From contig CAMYOG010000037.1 of NCBI GenBank assembly GCA_947259925.1, positions 43,160 through 107,159 on the forward strand: a stretch of DNA of 64,000 bases. Direction: 5' to 3'. Position 1 is the stretch's first letter; each line of letters begins with the position of its first letter. Under the pieces are notes generated by a model, which saw nothing but the letters and a program-made list of their open reading frames with translations, was not told the origin of the DNA and did no database searches. Positions 7,370 through 17,130 of the stretch are shown piece after piece. A program made the position numbers and the translations under genes. Origin of the DNA: Thermoanaerobaculia bacterium. GTDB taxonomy: Bacteria > Acidobacteriota > Thermoanaerobaculia > Multivoradales > JAHEKO01.

Positions 7370-10300
7370 GTGATTTCCATGTTTCGCTCTCTGTCATCGA
7401 CCGTCCTGTCGCTGGGTCTGCTGCTCGGATCGGCGCTCTCTGCCAGCCCGGCGACCGCTTCGGAGGAGAGCCTCGCCAAGGCGCTGAGCGGGCTCTCGCT
7501 GCGCGAGCTCGGCCCGGCGCTCATGGGCGGCCGGATCGCCGACATCGCGGTCGACCCGCGCGACTCGAGCACCTGGTACCTGGCGGTCGGGTCCGGAGGC
7601 GTCTGGAAGACCGGCAACGCCGGCGTCACCTGGACGCCGATCTTCGACGACCAGCCCTCCTACTCCATCGGCGTCGTCACGCTCGACCCGTCGAACCCGG
7701 ACACGGTCTGGGTCGGTACCGGCGAGAACGTGAGTGGCCGGCACGTCGGCTGGGGCGACGGCGTCTACAAGAGCCTCGACGGCGGCAAGAGCTGGACGAA
7801 CGAGGGGCTCGAGCGCTCCGAGCACATCGGCAAGATCGTCGTCGACCCGCGCGACGGCAACGTCGTCTACGTCGCCGCCGAGGGGCCGCTCTGGGCGGCG
7901 GGCGGCGAGCGCGGCCTCTACAAGACGACCGACGGCGGCGCGACCTGGGAGCGGATCCTGGAGATCGACGACGACACCGGGGTCACCGACCTGGAGATCG
8001 ATCCGCGCGATCCGGACGTCCTCTACGCCGCCTCGTATCAGCGCCGGCGGCACATCTGGTCGTTCCTGGGCGGCGGTCCCGGCTCGGGCATCCACAAGTC
8101 GACCGACGGCGGCAAGAGCTGGCGTCGCATCGAGCGGGGGTTGCCGAAAGGCGACATGGGCAAGATCGGCCTGGCGGTCTCGCCGGCGAATCCGGACGTC
8201 GTCTACGCGACGATCGAAGCCGACGAGAAGGAGCGCGGCTTCTACCGCTCGCTCGACGGCGGCGAGAGCTGGGCGAAGCGCAACGGCTACATCTCGAACG
8301 GCACCGGACCGCACTACTACCAGGAGATCGAGGCGTCGCCGCACGACGTCGACACCGTCTACCAGATGGACGTCTTCTTCCACGTCACCCGCGACGGCGG
8401 CAAGACGTTCGACTACCTCGGCGACGGGCGACAGAAGCACTCCGACAACCACGCGCTCTGGATCGACCCGGCCGACCCCGAGCACCTGCTCGCCGGCACC
8501 GATGCATCGTTGTACGAGAGCTTCGACGACGGCGCCACCTGGCGACAGTTCCCGAACCTGCCGATCTCGCAGTTCTACAAGCTCTGCCTCGACTCGGCCG
8601 AGCCGTTCTACAACCTCCTCGGCGGCGCCCAGGACCTCGGCACGCTCCTCGGCCCATCGCGGACGACCAACGTCGAAGGTGTCCGCAATCGCGATTGGTT
8701 CGTTCCCCTCGGCGCCGACGGCTACGCCTGCTCGTTCGATCCCGAGGACCCGAACATCGCCTACATGGAATGGCAGGGCGGACGCCTGCAGCGCTACGAC
8801 CGCGCGAGTCACGAGACGCTCGACATCCGGCCGGTGCCCGCGCCCGACGATCCGCCCGAGCGCTTCAACTGGGACTCGCCGATCATCGTCAGCCCGCACG
8901 ACTCGAGCCGCCTCTACTTCGCCTCTCAGCGGCTCTGGCGGAGCGACGACCGCGGCGATTCCTGGCGCCCGGTGAGCGGCGACCTCACCCGCGACCGGAA
9001 TCGCTACGAGCTCGAGCACATGGGCCGGGTCTGGAGCGTCGATGCGCTCTACGACAACGGCGCCATGTCGCTCTACGCCACGATCACGACCGTCTCCGAG
9101 TCGCCGCTCGTGGAAGGGCTCCTCTACGTCGGCACCGACGACGGCCTCGTCCAGGTGAGCGAGGACGGCGGCGAGTCGTGGCGCAGGGTCGAGTTCCCGG
9201 ACATCTCCGAGCTGCTGTTCGTCAACGACGTCCAGGCGTCGTTGCACGAGCCCGACGTGGTCTTGGCCGCCGTCGACAATCACAAGGAGGGCGACTACCG
9301 TCCCTACCTGCTCGAGAGCCGCGACCGGGGTCGCACCTGGAGGTCGATCTCCGGCGATCTGCCCGACGACACCATCGTCTGGGCACTCGCCCAGGACCAC
9401 GTCGAGAGCGATCTGCTCTTCGTCGGCGCCGAGCACGGTCTCCATGCCTCGCTCGACCGGGGCAAGAGCTGGCACAAGCTGAGCGGCGCGCCGACGATCT
9501 CCTTCCGCGACGTCGCCATCCAGCGCCGCGAGAACGATCTCGTCGGCGCCACCTTCGGCCGCGGCTTCTACATCCTCGACGACTACTCGCCCCTGCGCGA
9601 GCTGGCCGCTGCGGTCGAAGAGGATGCCTTTCTCTTTCCGACCCGTGACGCGTGGCTCTACGTTCCCTCGGTTCCCGGCCAGGCGGCCGGCAAGCCGTCC
9701 ATGGGTAGTGACGACTACACCGCGCCCAACCCGCCGTTCGGGGCTCTGCTTACCTACCACCTCGGCGCAGCGCCCAAGACCGCGAAGGACGAGCGTCGAG
9801 AGGGCGAGAAGGAGCTGCGCGAGGAAGGCAAGGACGCTCCGTTCCCGGGCTGGGAGACGCTCCGCGACGAGAGTCTCGAGTCGGAGCCCAAGGTTCTGCT
9901 GACGATTCGCGACGCCGAGGGCGCCGCGATCCGCCGCATTGTCGCGCCGGCCGAAGCCGGCCTGCACCGCGTCAACTGGGACCTTCGACTGCCGCCCCCC
10001 AATCCGATCGATCTCGAGACCCCCGGATTCCGGCCACCCTGGGCGAGCGATCCGTTCGGCCCGCTGGTGGCGCCGGGCGCCTACACGGCCGAGCTCGCCG
10101 TGAGGACCCGCGACGGCGTCGAGACCCTCGGCGAGCCCCGAGGGTTCACGGTCGAGATGCTCCCCAGCTTCAGCCTCGAACGGCCGGACTTCGCCGAGGT
10201 CGCGGCGTTCCAGCGCCAGACCAGCGATCTCCTACGCCAGGCCCAGGGCGCCTCGCAAGAGATCGGGCGCGGCGAGGAGCGGCTGCGCCATCTGCGGGCG

Positions 10301-10678
10301 GCGCTCGACGCCACGCCTGGCGCCGATCCGGCTCTCTACGGCCGCCTCGACGAGCTCGCCGCCCAGCTCGACGCGGCGAAGACCCGGCTCCGCGGCGATC
10401 GGATCCGCGGCGGCCTGGACGAGGCGTCGACGCCGTCGATCCTCGGCCGGCTCGGCCAGGTGGCGTTCGGGCACTGGCGAACTCGCCAGGCGCCGACCGC
10501 GACCCAGCGCGCGAGCGTCGAGATCGCACGCGGCGAGTTCGGCGAGGTCGCGAGCGAGCTCGCCCGGATTCTCGAGACCGAGCTGCCGGCGCTCGAGGCC
10601 GAGCTCGAGGCGGCCGGCGCTCCCTGGACGCCAGGGCGTGCGCTCCCCTGGCCGACGGAGGTGGAGACCGGCTCGTGA
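7370..10678 (+). CDS. Sortilin/VPS10-like BNR-repeat exoprotein
   Basis: 1102-aa secreted protein. GTG at 7370 follows GGGAGGAGG at good spacing and opens a signal peptide (MFRSLSSTVLSLGLLLGSAL...ATA). From about residue 40 to 700 there are many BNR/Asp-box blades of the pattern 'S.DGG..W' (GSGGVWKTGNAGVTW, YKSLDGGKSW, YKTTDGGATW, HKSTDGGKSW, YRSLDGGESW), forming one or more propellers like sortilin and bacterial WD40/YVTN/BNR exoproteins. The C-terminal 350 residues hold a beta-sandwich-like segment (GLHRVNWDLRLPPPNPIDLE) and a coiled-coil-like helical tail. Some annotations call this family glycosyl hydrolase, but I see no proven active site. Substrate unknown. Confidence 0.85.
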   Translation: MISMFRSLSSTVLSLGLLLGSALSASPATASEESLAKALSGLSLRELGPALMGGRIADIAVDPRDSSTWYLAVGSGGVWKTGNAGVTWTPIFDDQPSYSIGVVTLDPSNPDTVWVGTGENVSGRHVGWGDGVYKSLDGGKSWTNEGLERSEHIGKIVVDPRDGNVVYVAAEGPLWAAGGERGLYKTTDGGATWERILEIDDDTGVTDLEIDPRDPDVLYAASYQRRRHIWSFLGGGPGSGIHKSTDGGKSWRRIERGLPKGDMGKIGLAVSPANPDVVYATIEADEKERGFYRSLDGGESWAKRNGYISNGTGPHYYQEIEASPHDVDTVYQMDVFFHVTRDGGKTFDYLGDGRQKHSDNHALWIDPADPEHLLAGTDASLYESFDDGATWRQFPNLPISQFYKLCLDSAEPFYNLLGGAQDLGTLLGPSRTTNVEGVRNRDWFVPLGADGYACSFDPEDPNIAYMEWQGGRLQRYDRASHETLDIRPVPAPDDPPERFNWDSPIIVSPHDSSRLYFASQRLWRSDDRGDSWRPVSGDLTRDRNRYELEHMGRVWSVDALYDNGAMSLYATITTVSESPLVEGLLYVGTDDGLVQVSEDGGESWRRVEFPDISELLFVNDVQASLHEPDVVLAAVDNHKEGDYRPYLLESRDRGRTWRSISGDLPDDTIVWALAQDHVESDLLFVGAEHGLHASLDRGKSWHKLSGAPTISFRDVAIQRRENDLVGATFGRGFYILDDYSPLRELAAAVEEDAFLFPTRDAWLYVPSVPGQAAGKPSMGSDDYTAPNPPFGALLTYHLGAAPKTAKDERREGEKELREEGKDAPFPGWETLRDESLESEPKVLLTIRDAEGAAIRRIVAPAEAGLHRVNWDLRLPPPNPIDLETPGFRPPWASDPFGPLVAPGAYTAELAVRTRDGVETLGEPRGFTVEMLPSFSLERPDFAEVAAFQRQTSDLLRQAQGASQEIGRGEERLRHLRAALDATPGADPALYGRLDELAAQLDAAKTRLRGDRIRGGLDEASTPSILGRLGQVAFGHWRTRQAPTATQRASVEIARGEFGEVASELARILETELPALEAELEAAGAPWTPGRALPWPTEVETGS

Positions 10679-10925
10679 GCCGGAGGGGCCCGCAGCCGCT
10701 CGTTGCCGTGTCCGAGCGGCGCGACTTTCTGCGCTGGATCGAGATCGCCACCTCAAGATCTTCGTGCGGTACACGGACGGCCGCGAAAGCAAACATCGCA
10801 TGAGCCGATTCTGCTTCGGTCCCGATGTTCGCGGCTCAGCCGTCGTAGAGCGCTGGTACTTCGAGGACAGCGAGCTCTATGAGTTCGTCGAACGGAAGAT
10901 CGAAAGCGAGACCGGCGAGCTCTAG
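10675..10925 (+). pseudogene. Small gene apparently broken by a frame change
   Basis: Between the BNR exoprotein and PEP carboxylase two overlapping frames each look coding over half the stretch. The first opens at GTG 10675, overlapping the previous stop, with VAVSERRDFLRWIEIATS, then loses protein-like composition. The second becomes protein-like from about 10747 (HLKIFVRYTDGRESKHRMSR...) and ends at TAG 10923-10925. Joining them needs one frame change near 10735-10755. The intact product would be roughly 80 residues with an acidic C-terminus (YEFVERKIESETGEL). Alternatively the real gene is only the short reading from ATG 10801 (41 aa). No family recognised. Confidence 0.4.
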
Positions 10926-10926
10926 G

Positions 10927-13620
10927 ATGCGACGCGGACTCCACTTCCCGCCCAAGGACGAGCCGCTGCGCGACGACGTGCGTCGGCTCGGCGCGCTGGT
11001 CGGCCGGATCCTGCGCGAACAGGGTGGCCGCGAGCTGTACGAGCGCGTCGAAGCCGCGCGGCAGGGAGCGATCGAGCGCCGCGAGCGGGGTGGCTCTCAG
11101 CCGCTCTTCGCGGACGAGGTGGGAGTCGCCGAGGCGGACGAGCTGATCCACGCCTTCTCGCTCTACTTCCAGATCATCAACCTGGCGGAGAAGACACACC
11201 GCATCCGGCGCCGGCGCGAGTATCAGAAGACGCCCGATAGCCCGCAGCGCGGCACCTTCCTCGATCTCTTCCGGAAGCTGGAGGCGAACGCGATCGGGCT
11301 CGACGAGGTCATGGCGGCCCTGGCCGCGCTGATGATCGAGCCGGTCTTCACCGCGCACCCGACCGAAGCGACTCGCCGGGCGATCCTCGAGAAGCAGCAA
11401 CGGATCGCGCGGCGCATGGTCGAGCGCTTCGACTTCGCGGCGACGCCAGTCGAGCTGCGGGTCAACGCGGCGCGGGTCCGCAGCGACGTCACCGGCATCT
11501 GGCAGACAGAGGCCCAACCGCCCGAGCGGCTGACGGTGCTCGACGAGCTCGAGCACGTCCTCTACTACCTGATGGACGTCATCTACCGGATGGTGCCGCA
11601 TCTCTACGAGGAGGTGGAGAGCGCGCTGGCGGAGGTCTACGGGGACGGAGCGGGTGCGCGGGAGGTACCGATCTTCCTGCGCTTCGCCTCCTGGGTCGGT
11701 GGCGACATGGACGGCAACCCGAACGTCACCGCCGAAACGCTGCGTGCGGCCCTCGGGCGGCAACGAGACGTGCTGCTCGACCGCTACGCCGACGAGCTCC
11801 GCCGCCACGCCGGCAGCCTCACCCAGACCCTCTCCCGCGTCGTCGTCGACGACCGGATCCACGAGCTGAGCTCGGAGTATGGGGAGCTCTTCCCCGAAGT
11901 CGTGGCGGCGATCCCGCCGCGTGAGAGCGACATGCCCTACCGGCGGCTCCTGCGGCTGATGATCGGCAGAATCGAAGCGACGGCAGCGGAGGAAGAGCGC
12001 GGTTATCCGTGCCCGGAGGCGTTCCGGAGCGATCTCGCGGCACTCGCCGACAGCCTGCGCCATCACCGTGGTGAGCACGCCGGGCTGTTCGCGCTCCGCC
12101 GCACCCTGCGCCGCGTCGACACCTTCGGGTTCCACCTGGCGAGCATCGACGTGCGGCAGGACGCGCTCCTCCACCGCCAGGTCGTCGGCAGCCTGATGTC
12201 GGACCCGAAATGGGTCGAGCGGAGCGTCGGCGAACGCACCGCCCGGCTCGCACGAGCTCTCGCCTCGGACCTGGAGCCGGTCGACGGCGAGGGCCAGGAG
12301 CGCACGACCCTGGAGGTCTACCGGGCGATCGGCGAGGCCCAGACGAAGCTCGGCAGGGAGGCGATCGGTCCGTACATCGTCAGCATGACGGAGGGGCCGG
12401 ACGACGTTCTGTCGGTCCTCTATCTGGCTCGGCGCGCCGGCCTGGGCGGCGAGGGCGAGGTGCCACTCGACGTCGCGCCCCTGTTCGAGACCGTTCCCGA
12501 TCTCCAGGCGGCGGCCGCGACCATGGCCGAGCTCTTCGCCGAGCCGGTCTACGAGCGCCACCTCGGCTCGCGCGGTCGGCGGCAGGTGGTCATGGTCGGC
12601 TACTCGGACAGCAACAAGGATGGCGGCATGGCTGCCTCACGCTGGGCGCTCTACGAGGCCCAGGAAGCGCTGGTGGATTCGTTCGAAGAGTCCGGGGTCG
12701 AGCTAACCATCTTCCACGGCCGCGGCGGAACGATCAGCCGGGGCGGCGGCAAGACCCATCGCGCGGTTCTAGCGGCGCCGGCGGGCTCGGTCGACGGCCG
12801 GCTGCGGGCGACCGAGCAGGGCGAGGTGATCGACGACAACTACAGCCTGCGTGCGATCGCAGCGCGGTCGCTCGAGCGGACGGCGGGCGCGGTCTTGACC
12901 GCCACCCTGGCGCCGCCCGCCGGACTCGCGGCCGGCCATCCCTGGCGCGAGGTGGTGGCCGCCATCGCGACCGAGAGCCGCTCGACCTACCGCGACCTGG
13001 TCTTCGCGGAGGGCTTCGATGACTATTTTCGGACCGCCACGCCGATCGACGTGATCGAGCGGATGGAGATCGGATCGCGGCCCGCCTCGCGGCGCTCCGG
13101 CGGCGGCATCGAGAATCTGCGCGCCATCCCCTGGGTCTTCTCCTGGACCCAGAGCCGGCACATCCTGCCCGGTTGGTACGGGTTCGGCACCGGGCTGGAG
13201 CGCGCCGTCGAGCGGTTCGGCGTCGAGACGCTACGCGAGATCCTCGCCGGCTGGCTGTTCTTCGAGGTACTGCTCGACGACGCCGAGATGGTCCTCGGCA
13301 AGGCCGACATGTCGGTCGCGCGTCGCTACGCGGAGCTTGCCGGGGACTCCGGACTGGAGACCTTCGCCCTCATCGAGGCCGAGTTCGAGCGCACGGTCGC
13401 GCGGATCCTGGAGATCAAACAGAACGATGCACTCCTCGACGACGACCCGGTACTGCAGCGCGCCATCCGGCTGCGCAACCCGTATATCGACCCGATGAGC
13501 GAGCTGCAGATCGACCTCCTCTGCCGCTGGCGGACGGGCGATCGACAGGATCCCGAGCTACTGCGAGCGTTGTTCGGCTCGGTCCGCGGCATCGCCTACG
13601 GCCTGCAAAACACAGGATAG
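10927..13620 (+). CDS. ppc: Phosphoenolpyruvate carboxylase
   Basis: 897 aa. Catalyses PEP + bicarbonate to oxaloacetate, the anaplerotic feed of the TCA cycle. Family motifs are all present: FTAHPTEATRR with the catalytic His144, GGDMDGNPNVT, GYSDSNKDGG, the mobile loop FHGRGGTISRGGGK, and the exact C-terminal QNTG tetrapeptide. ATG 10927 starts one base after the preceding TAG and gives a normal N-terminus (LRDDVRRLGALVGRILREQ). Length matches bacterial PEPC. No allosteric claim is made. Confidence 0.97.
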   Translation: MRRGLHFPPKDEPLRDDVRRLGALVGRILREQGGRELYERVEAARQGAIERRERGGSQPLFADEVGVAEADELIHAFSLYFQIINLAEKTHRIRRRREYQKTPDSPQRGTFLDLFRKLEANAIGLDEVMAALAALMIEPVFTAHPTEATRRAILEKQQRIARRMVERFDFAATPVELRVNAARVRSDVTGIWQTEAQPPERLTVLDELEHVLYYLMDVIYRMVPHLYEEVESALAEVYGDGAGAREVPIFLRFASWVGGDMDGNPNVTAETLRAALGRQRDVLLDRYADELRRHAGSLTQTLSRVVVDDRIHELSSEYGELFPEVVAAIPPRESDMPYRRLLRLMIGRIEATAAEEERGYPCPEAFRSDLAALADSLRHHRGEHAGLFALRRTLRRVDTFGFHLASIDVRQDALLHRQVVGSLMSDPKWVERSVGERTARLARALASDLEPVDGEGQERTTLEVYRAIGEAQTKLGREAIGPYIVSMTEGPDDVLSVLYLARRAGLGGEGEVPLDVAPLFETVPDLQAAAATMAELFAEPVYERHLGSRGRRQVVMVGYSDSNKDGGMAASRWALYEAQEALVDSFEESGVELTIFHGRGGTISRGGGKTHRAVLAAPAGSVDGRLRATEQGEVIDDNYSLRAIAARSLERTAGAVLTATLAPPAGLAAGHPWREVVAAIATESRSTYRDLVFAEGFDDYFRTATPIDVIERMEIGSRPASRRSGGGIENLRAIPWVFSWTQSRHILPGWYGFGTGLERAVERFGVETLREILAGWLFFEVLLDDAEMVLGKADMSVARRYAELAGDSGLETFALIEAEFERTVARILEIKQNDALLDDDPVLQRAIRLRNPYIDPMSELQIDLLCRWRTGDRQDPELLRALFGSVRGIAYGLQNTG

Positions 13621-13686
13621 GTGCATACTCGAGTTCTCCCTGCGATCGCAAGAGGACTCAGGTGGCAAGCCGCCGACCCCATGGAT

Positions 13687-13700
13687 GGGCTCTAGAGCCC
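13687..13700. promoter_or_regulatory. 14-bp perfect palindrome upstream of the M1 peptidase gene
   Basis: GGGCTCTAGAGCCC lies about 75 bp upstream of the aminopeptidase start in the 156-bp gap after ppc. No T-run follows, so a terminator is unlikely; an operator or simply the 3' end structure of the ppc message are possible. Confidence 0.35.
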
Positions 13701-13776
13701 TGCGCCATCAGGTGGTGCGCCTCAGGACTCGTCCACCGATACTCGAGACACCACTACCACGGAAGGAGATTCGAGA

Positions 13777-16365
13777 ATGAGAACTGCGAGCCTGGGGCTG
13801 GTGTTGTCTCTGGTGTGGGCGGTTGGGTGCGGCGATCCGGAAAGCCCAGTCACTCCGACAGGCGCCGGCGTGCCGATCGAGCTGGCGCAGCTGCGCGACG
13901 AGGTCCTGAGCGACATCGTCTACGACTTCGAGCTATCACTGCCCGCGTCGATGGACGAGCCGATCGACGGCCGGGTCGAGATCAGCTTCGCGTGGAACGA
14001 CCCCTCGGGCCGCGATCTGGTGCTCGACTTCAAGGCGCCCGCCGAGCGGGTGCGCACCGTGGTCGTCAACGGCGCGGCCGACGGTTATCGCACGGTGAAC
14101 GACCACGTGGTCGTCCCGGCCGCCGCGCTGAGACCAGGGCCAAACAGTATGGCGCTCGAGTTCAGGGCCGGCGACGAAGCGCTCAACCGCAACGAGACGT
14201 TCCTCTACACCCTGTTCGTACCCGATCGGGCGCGCTTCTCGCTCCCGATCTTTGACCAGCCGAGCCTCAAGGCGCGCTATCGGCTGACCCTCGAGGTGCC
14301 GGAGGCGTGGACAGCGGTCGCGAACGCTCCGCTCGAGAGCGAAGAGGTCACAGGCGAGGCAACCACGCGGATCTTGCGCTTCGCGGAGACGGAGCCACTG
14401 CCCACCTACCTCTTCGCCTTCGCCGCCGGCGAGTTCGAGGTCGACGAGGCCGAGCGCGACGGGCGCACTCTTCGCATGATCCATCGCGAGACCGATGAGG
14501 AGAAGCTGGCGCGCAATCGCGACGCGATCTTCGACCTACACTTCGACGCCCTCGAGTGGCTGGAGGAGTACACCGCAATTCCGTACCCGTTCCCGAAGCT
14601 CGACTTCGTGCTCGTGCCCTTCTTCCAATACGGCGGAATGGAGCACGCGGGGGCGATCTTCTATCGGGCGAGCCGCCTGCTGCTCGATGAGTCGGCGACC
14701 CAGGACCAGTATCTGAGCCGGGCCAGCCTCATCGCCCACGAATCGGCCCACATGTGGTTCGGTGACCTGGTGACGATGCAGTGGTTCGACGACGTCTGGC
14801 TGAAGGAGGTCTTTGCGAACTTCATGGCAGCGAAGATCGTGAACCCCGCTTTTCCGGAGGTGAATCACGACCTCCGATTCCTCCTCTATCACCACCCCGG
14901 CGCGTATGCGGTCGATCGCACCGCGGGCGCCAACCCGATTCGCCAGCCACTCGAGAATCTGGACCAGGCGGGAACGCTGTACGGCGCGATCATCTACCAG
15001 AAGGCGCCGGTCATGATGAAGCAGCTGGAGCTGCTGGTGGGGGACGAGGTCTTCCGCCAGGGCATGCGGGACTACCTGAACCGGTTCGAGTTCGCCAACG
15101 CAACCTGGTACGACCTGATTGCCATCCTCGACCGCCTGTCGCCCGACCGGCTCGAGGCCTGGAGTCGGGTCTGGGTAGACCAGCCGGGGCGCCCCGAGCT
15201 CATCACCCGGACGGAGCTCGAGGCCGACCGCATCGGTCGGCTCGAGCTCCTGCAGGAGGATCCCGCGGGCGAGGCGCGTGTTTGGCCCCAGGCGGTCACC
15301 GTACTGCTCGGCTACCGCGATTCGGTGGAGCCGCACCCGGTCCGGATGACCGGACCCTCTGCCTCTCTCGACTCGGCCGTCGGGCGGCCTCGGCCAGACT
15401 TCGTGCTACCGGACGCGAGTGGTAAGGGGTACGCAAACTTCCGGTTGGACGAGCGGAGCCGCGACTACCTGCTGGCGCACCTGCCGGCGATCGACGACCC
15501 GCTGGTGCGGGGCGCGGCCTGGGTGACCCTCTGGGACGCGGTGCAGGAGGGCGAGGTGGGTCCGTCCGACTTCCTGCGGCTCTGCCTCCGAAGTCTCGAC
15601 ACCGAGGCGGACGAGCTCAACGTACAGCGGATCTTGCGCTACCTCGGCCGGACTTTTTGGCGCCTGCAAACAGCGGAGCAGCGCACCGCAGTCGTCGGCC
15701 AAGTCGAGGAGCTGCTCTGGCGCGGGCTCGCGCGCGCCGAAGCCACGAGTTTGAAAGGCGCGTTCTTCCGAGCCTACCGGGACATGGCGCTTACACCTGA
15801 TGGGATCGAGCGCCTGCGAGCCATCTGGAGTGAGGAGGTCGATATTCCAGGCCTGGTGCTCTCCGAACGGGACCTAACCGACCTGGCGTTCGAGCTCGCG
15901 GTTCGCGAGGTCGAAGGCTGGGAGGGGATCCTCGACCGGCAAGCCGAGCGAATCGACAACCCCGACCGGCGCGCGCGCTTCGATTTCATCCGGCCGGCAC
16001 TGTCGTCCGATCCCGAAGTACGCGAGGAACGGTTCGAGAGTTTCCGCGAAGAGGTGAACCGCGAGCACGAGCCGTGGGTGGTCAGTTCGCTCATCTACCT
16101 CCATCATCCGCTCAGGGCCGAGCACGCCGCGCGCTTCATCACTCCGAGCCTGGAGCTCCTCGAGGAGATCCAGCGGACGGGCGACATCTTCTTCCCGAAA
16201 AGCTGGCTCGACGCGACCATCTGGGGACACAGCTCGACAGGCGCTGCTGACCAGGTGCGCACCTTCCTCGAGGCTCGTCCGGACTACCCTCCGCGCCTGC
16301 GGGGCAAGATCCTCCAGTCCGCTGATCCCCTATTCCGCGCTGCGAGTATCGTGCACGGCTCCTGA
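13777..16365 (+). CDS. M1-family zinc aminopeptidase lipoprotein
   Basis: 862 aa. N-terminal lipoprotein signal with lipobox-like AVGC (Cys18), so probably anchored in the periplasmic or outer face. The gluzincin site is complete: His321-Glu322-x-x-His325 (HESAH) and Glu344 in WLKEVFANF, the HExxH-x18-E zinc site of M1 peptidases. The exopeptidase motif reads GGMEH (residues 286-290) instead of the usual GAMEN. A C-terminal helical domain follows the catalytic part, as in aminopeptidase N. Start supported by AAGGAG 10 nt before ATG 13777. Likely role: trimming extracytoplasmic peptides, consistent with other secreted hydrolases in the window. Confidence 0.92.
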   Translation: MRTASLGLVLSLVWAVGCGDPESPVTPTGAGVPIELAQLRDEVLSDIVYDFELSLPASMDEPIDGRVEISFAWNDPSGRDLVLDFKAPAERVRTVVVNGAADGYRTVNDHVVVPAAALRPGPNSMALEFRAGDEALNRNETFLYTLFVPDRARFSLPIFDQPSLKARYRLTLEVPEAWTAVANAPLESEEVTGEATTRILRFAETEPLPTYLFAFAAGEFEVDEAERDGRTLRMIHRETDEEKLARNRDAIFDLHFDALEWLEEYTAIPYPFPKLDFVLVPFFQYGGMEHAGAIFYRASRLLLDESATQDQYLSRASLIAHESAHMWFGDLVTMQWFDDVWLKEVFANFMAAKIVNPAFPEVNHDLRFLLYHHPGAYAVDRTAGANPIRQPLENLDQAGTLYGAIIYQKAPVMMKQLELLVGDEVFRQGMRDYLNRFEFANATWYDLIAILDRLSPDRLEAWSRVWVDQPGRPELITRTELEADRIGRLELLQEDPAGEARVWPQAVTVLLGYRDSVEPHPVRMTGPSASLDSAVGRPRPDFVLPDASGKGYANFRLDERSRDYLLAHLPAIDDPLVRGAAWVTLWDAVQEGEVGPSDFLRLCLRSLDTEADELNVQRILRYLGRTFWRLQTAEQRTAVVGQVEELLWRGLARAEATSLKGAFFRAYRDMALTPDGIERLRAIWSEEVDIPGLVLSERDLTDLAFELAVREVEGWEGILDRQAERIDNPDRRARFDFIRPALSSDPEVREERFESFREEVNREHEPWVVSSLIYLHHPLRAEHAARFITPSLELLEEIQRTGDIFFPKSWLDATIWGHSSTGAADQVRTFLEARPDYPPRLRGKILQSADPLFRAASIVHGS

Positions 16366-16402
16366 AGGCGTCGGGGCGCGGCACCCCTCGGGCTGGACAG
16401 AC

Positions 16403-16427
16403 CGTAAGCGCAATCGTAAGCTAGAGT
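16403..16427 (+). promoter_or_regulatory. CGTAAGC direct repeat followed by a -10-like hexamer
   Basis: CGTAAGC occurs at 16403-16409 and 16415-16421, spaced 12 bp, directly followed by TAGAGT at 16422-16427. This could be an activator site and promoter for the small surface protein at 16553, leaving a leader of about 120 nt. Weak evidence. Confidence 0.35.
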
Positions 16428-16552
16428 CTCGTCAACAAAAGCCGCAGCGAGGGGACGGATGTGTGGTTCGCGCGCGATCTGCCCGGTGAGAGGGACGGTC
16501 AGGCGGGCGTGGGTCCGGGCTGCGGGATACCTCCCTCGGTCAAGGAGGAGCC

Positions 16553-17119
16553 ATGTACGGATCGAGATTTCGGATCGTCGGAGCTCTGCTCGCGTGTCTC
16601 GTGATCTTGCCGCTGGGGGCGGCCTGGGCGGACAAGAACGTCAAGATCGAGTACGAGACGTTCCAGGATGGCGACGGCGACTGGTGCGTCGTGAAGGACT
16701 CGGTGAACGTCGACGACAAGCAGGTAAAGGTCGGAAACCTGAAGCAGTCGGTCAACTGGAAGACGAAGAAGGTCGGCGGAGCTCAGTATCCGAAGGCCGG
16801 CGGCCAGTGGCTCATCGAAACCAAGGCAAAGAAGGAGTTCGTCCTCTGTCCAGACAAGATCGGGCCGTTCACTCAGCAGGGCAACGAGTACAGCGGCGAG
16901 TGCGAGCTGGTCGCTGGCGTCATGCCCCAGTATGTATACAGAGTGTCGTGGTCCCACAACGACTGTGAGGACGACGCGGTCGAGGATCCGGAGATCATCT
17001 TCAAGGACGGAGCCGGCTTGTTGCCGAATCCGTTCGCAGTGAGCTTCCTTTTGCTCTCGGGGCTGCTAGCCGCTACGACCTTCGTCTACTGGAACCGGTA
17101 CCGCAAACTGAAGCCCTAG
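16553..17119 (+). CDS. Small exported protein with C-terminal membrane anchor, unknown function
   Basis: 188 aa. Signal peptide at residues 1-26 (RIVGALLACLVILPLGAAWA), a lysine- and aspartate-rich ectodomain with four cysteines (WCVV, VLCPDK, GECELV, HNDCED) that could form two disulfides, then a hydrophobic helix near residues 160-180 (FAVSFLLLSGLLAATTFVYW) and a basic tail NRYRKLKP. This is a type I topology with the ectodomain outside. AGGAGCC lies before ATG 16553. No family recognised. It converges with the kinase-TPR gene ending at 17131. Confidence 0.7.
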   Translation: MYGSRFRIVGALLACLVILPLGAAWADKNVKIEYETFQDGDGDWCVVKDSVNVDDKQVKVGNLKQSVNWKTKKVGGAQYPKAGGQWLIETKAKKEFVLCPDKIGPFTQQGNEYSGECELVAGVMPQYVYRVSWSHNDCEDDAVEDPEIIFKDGAGLLPNPFAVSFLLLSGLLAATTFVYWNRYRKLKP

Positions 17120-17130
17120 CGGGTCTCGGA

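Noticed and set aside
7394..9967. 857-codon open frame on the minus strand opposite the BNR exoprotein
   Set aside because: Its composition is that of a GC-rich antisense frame (Val, Arg, Asp, Gly-rich without motifs), while the plus strand carries a signal peptide and BNR repeats.
10753..12561. 602-codon minus-strand frame across ppc
   Set aside because: Antisense to clear PEP carboxylase motifs; no start signal or domain.
13687..13700. Rho-independent terminator for ppc
   Set aside because: The palindrome has no following T-run and lies about 67 bp after the stop; kept only as a possible regulatory palindrome.
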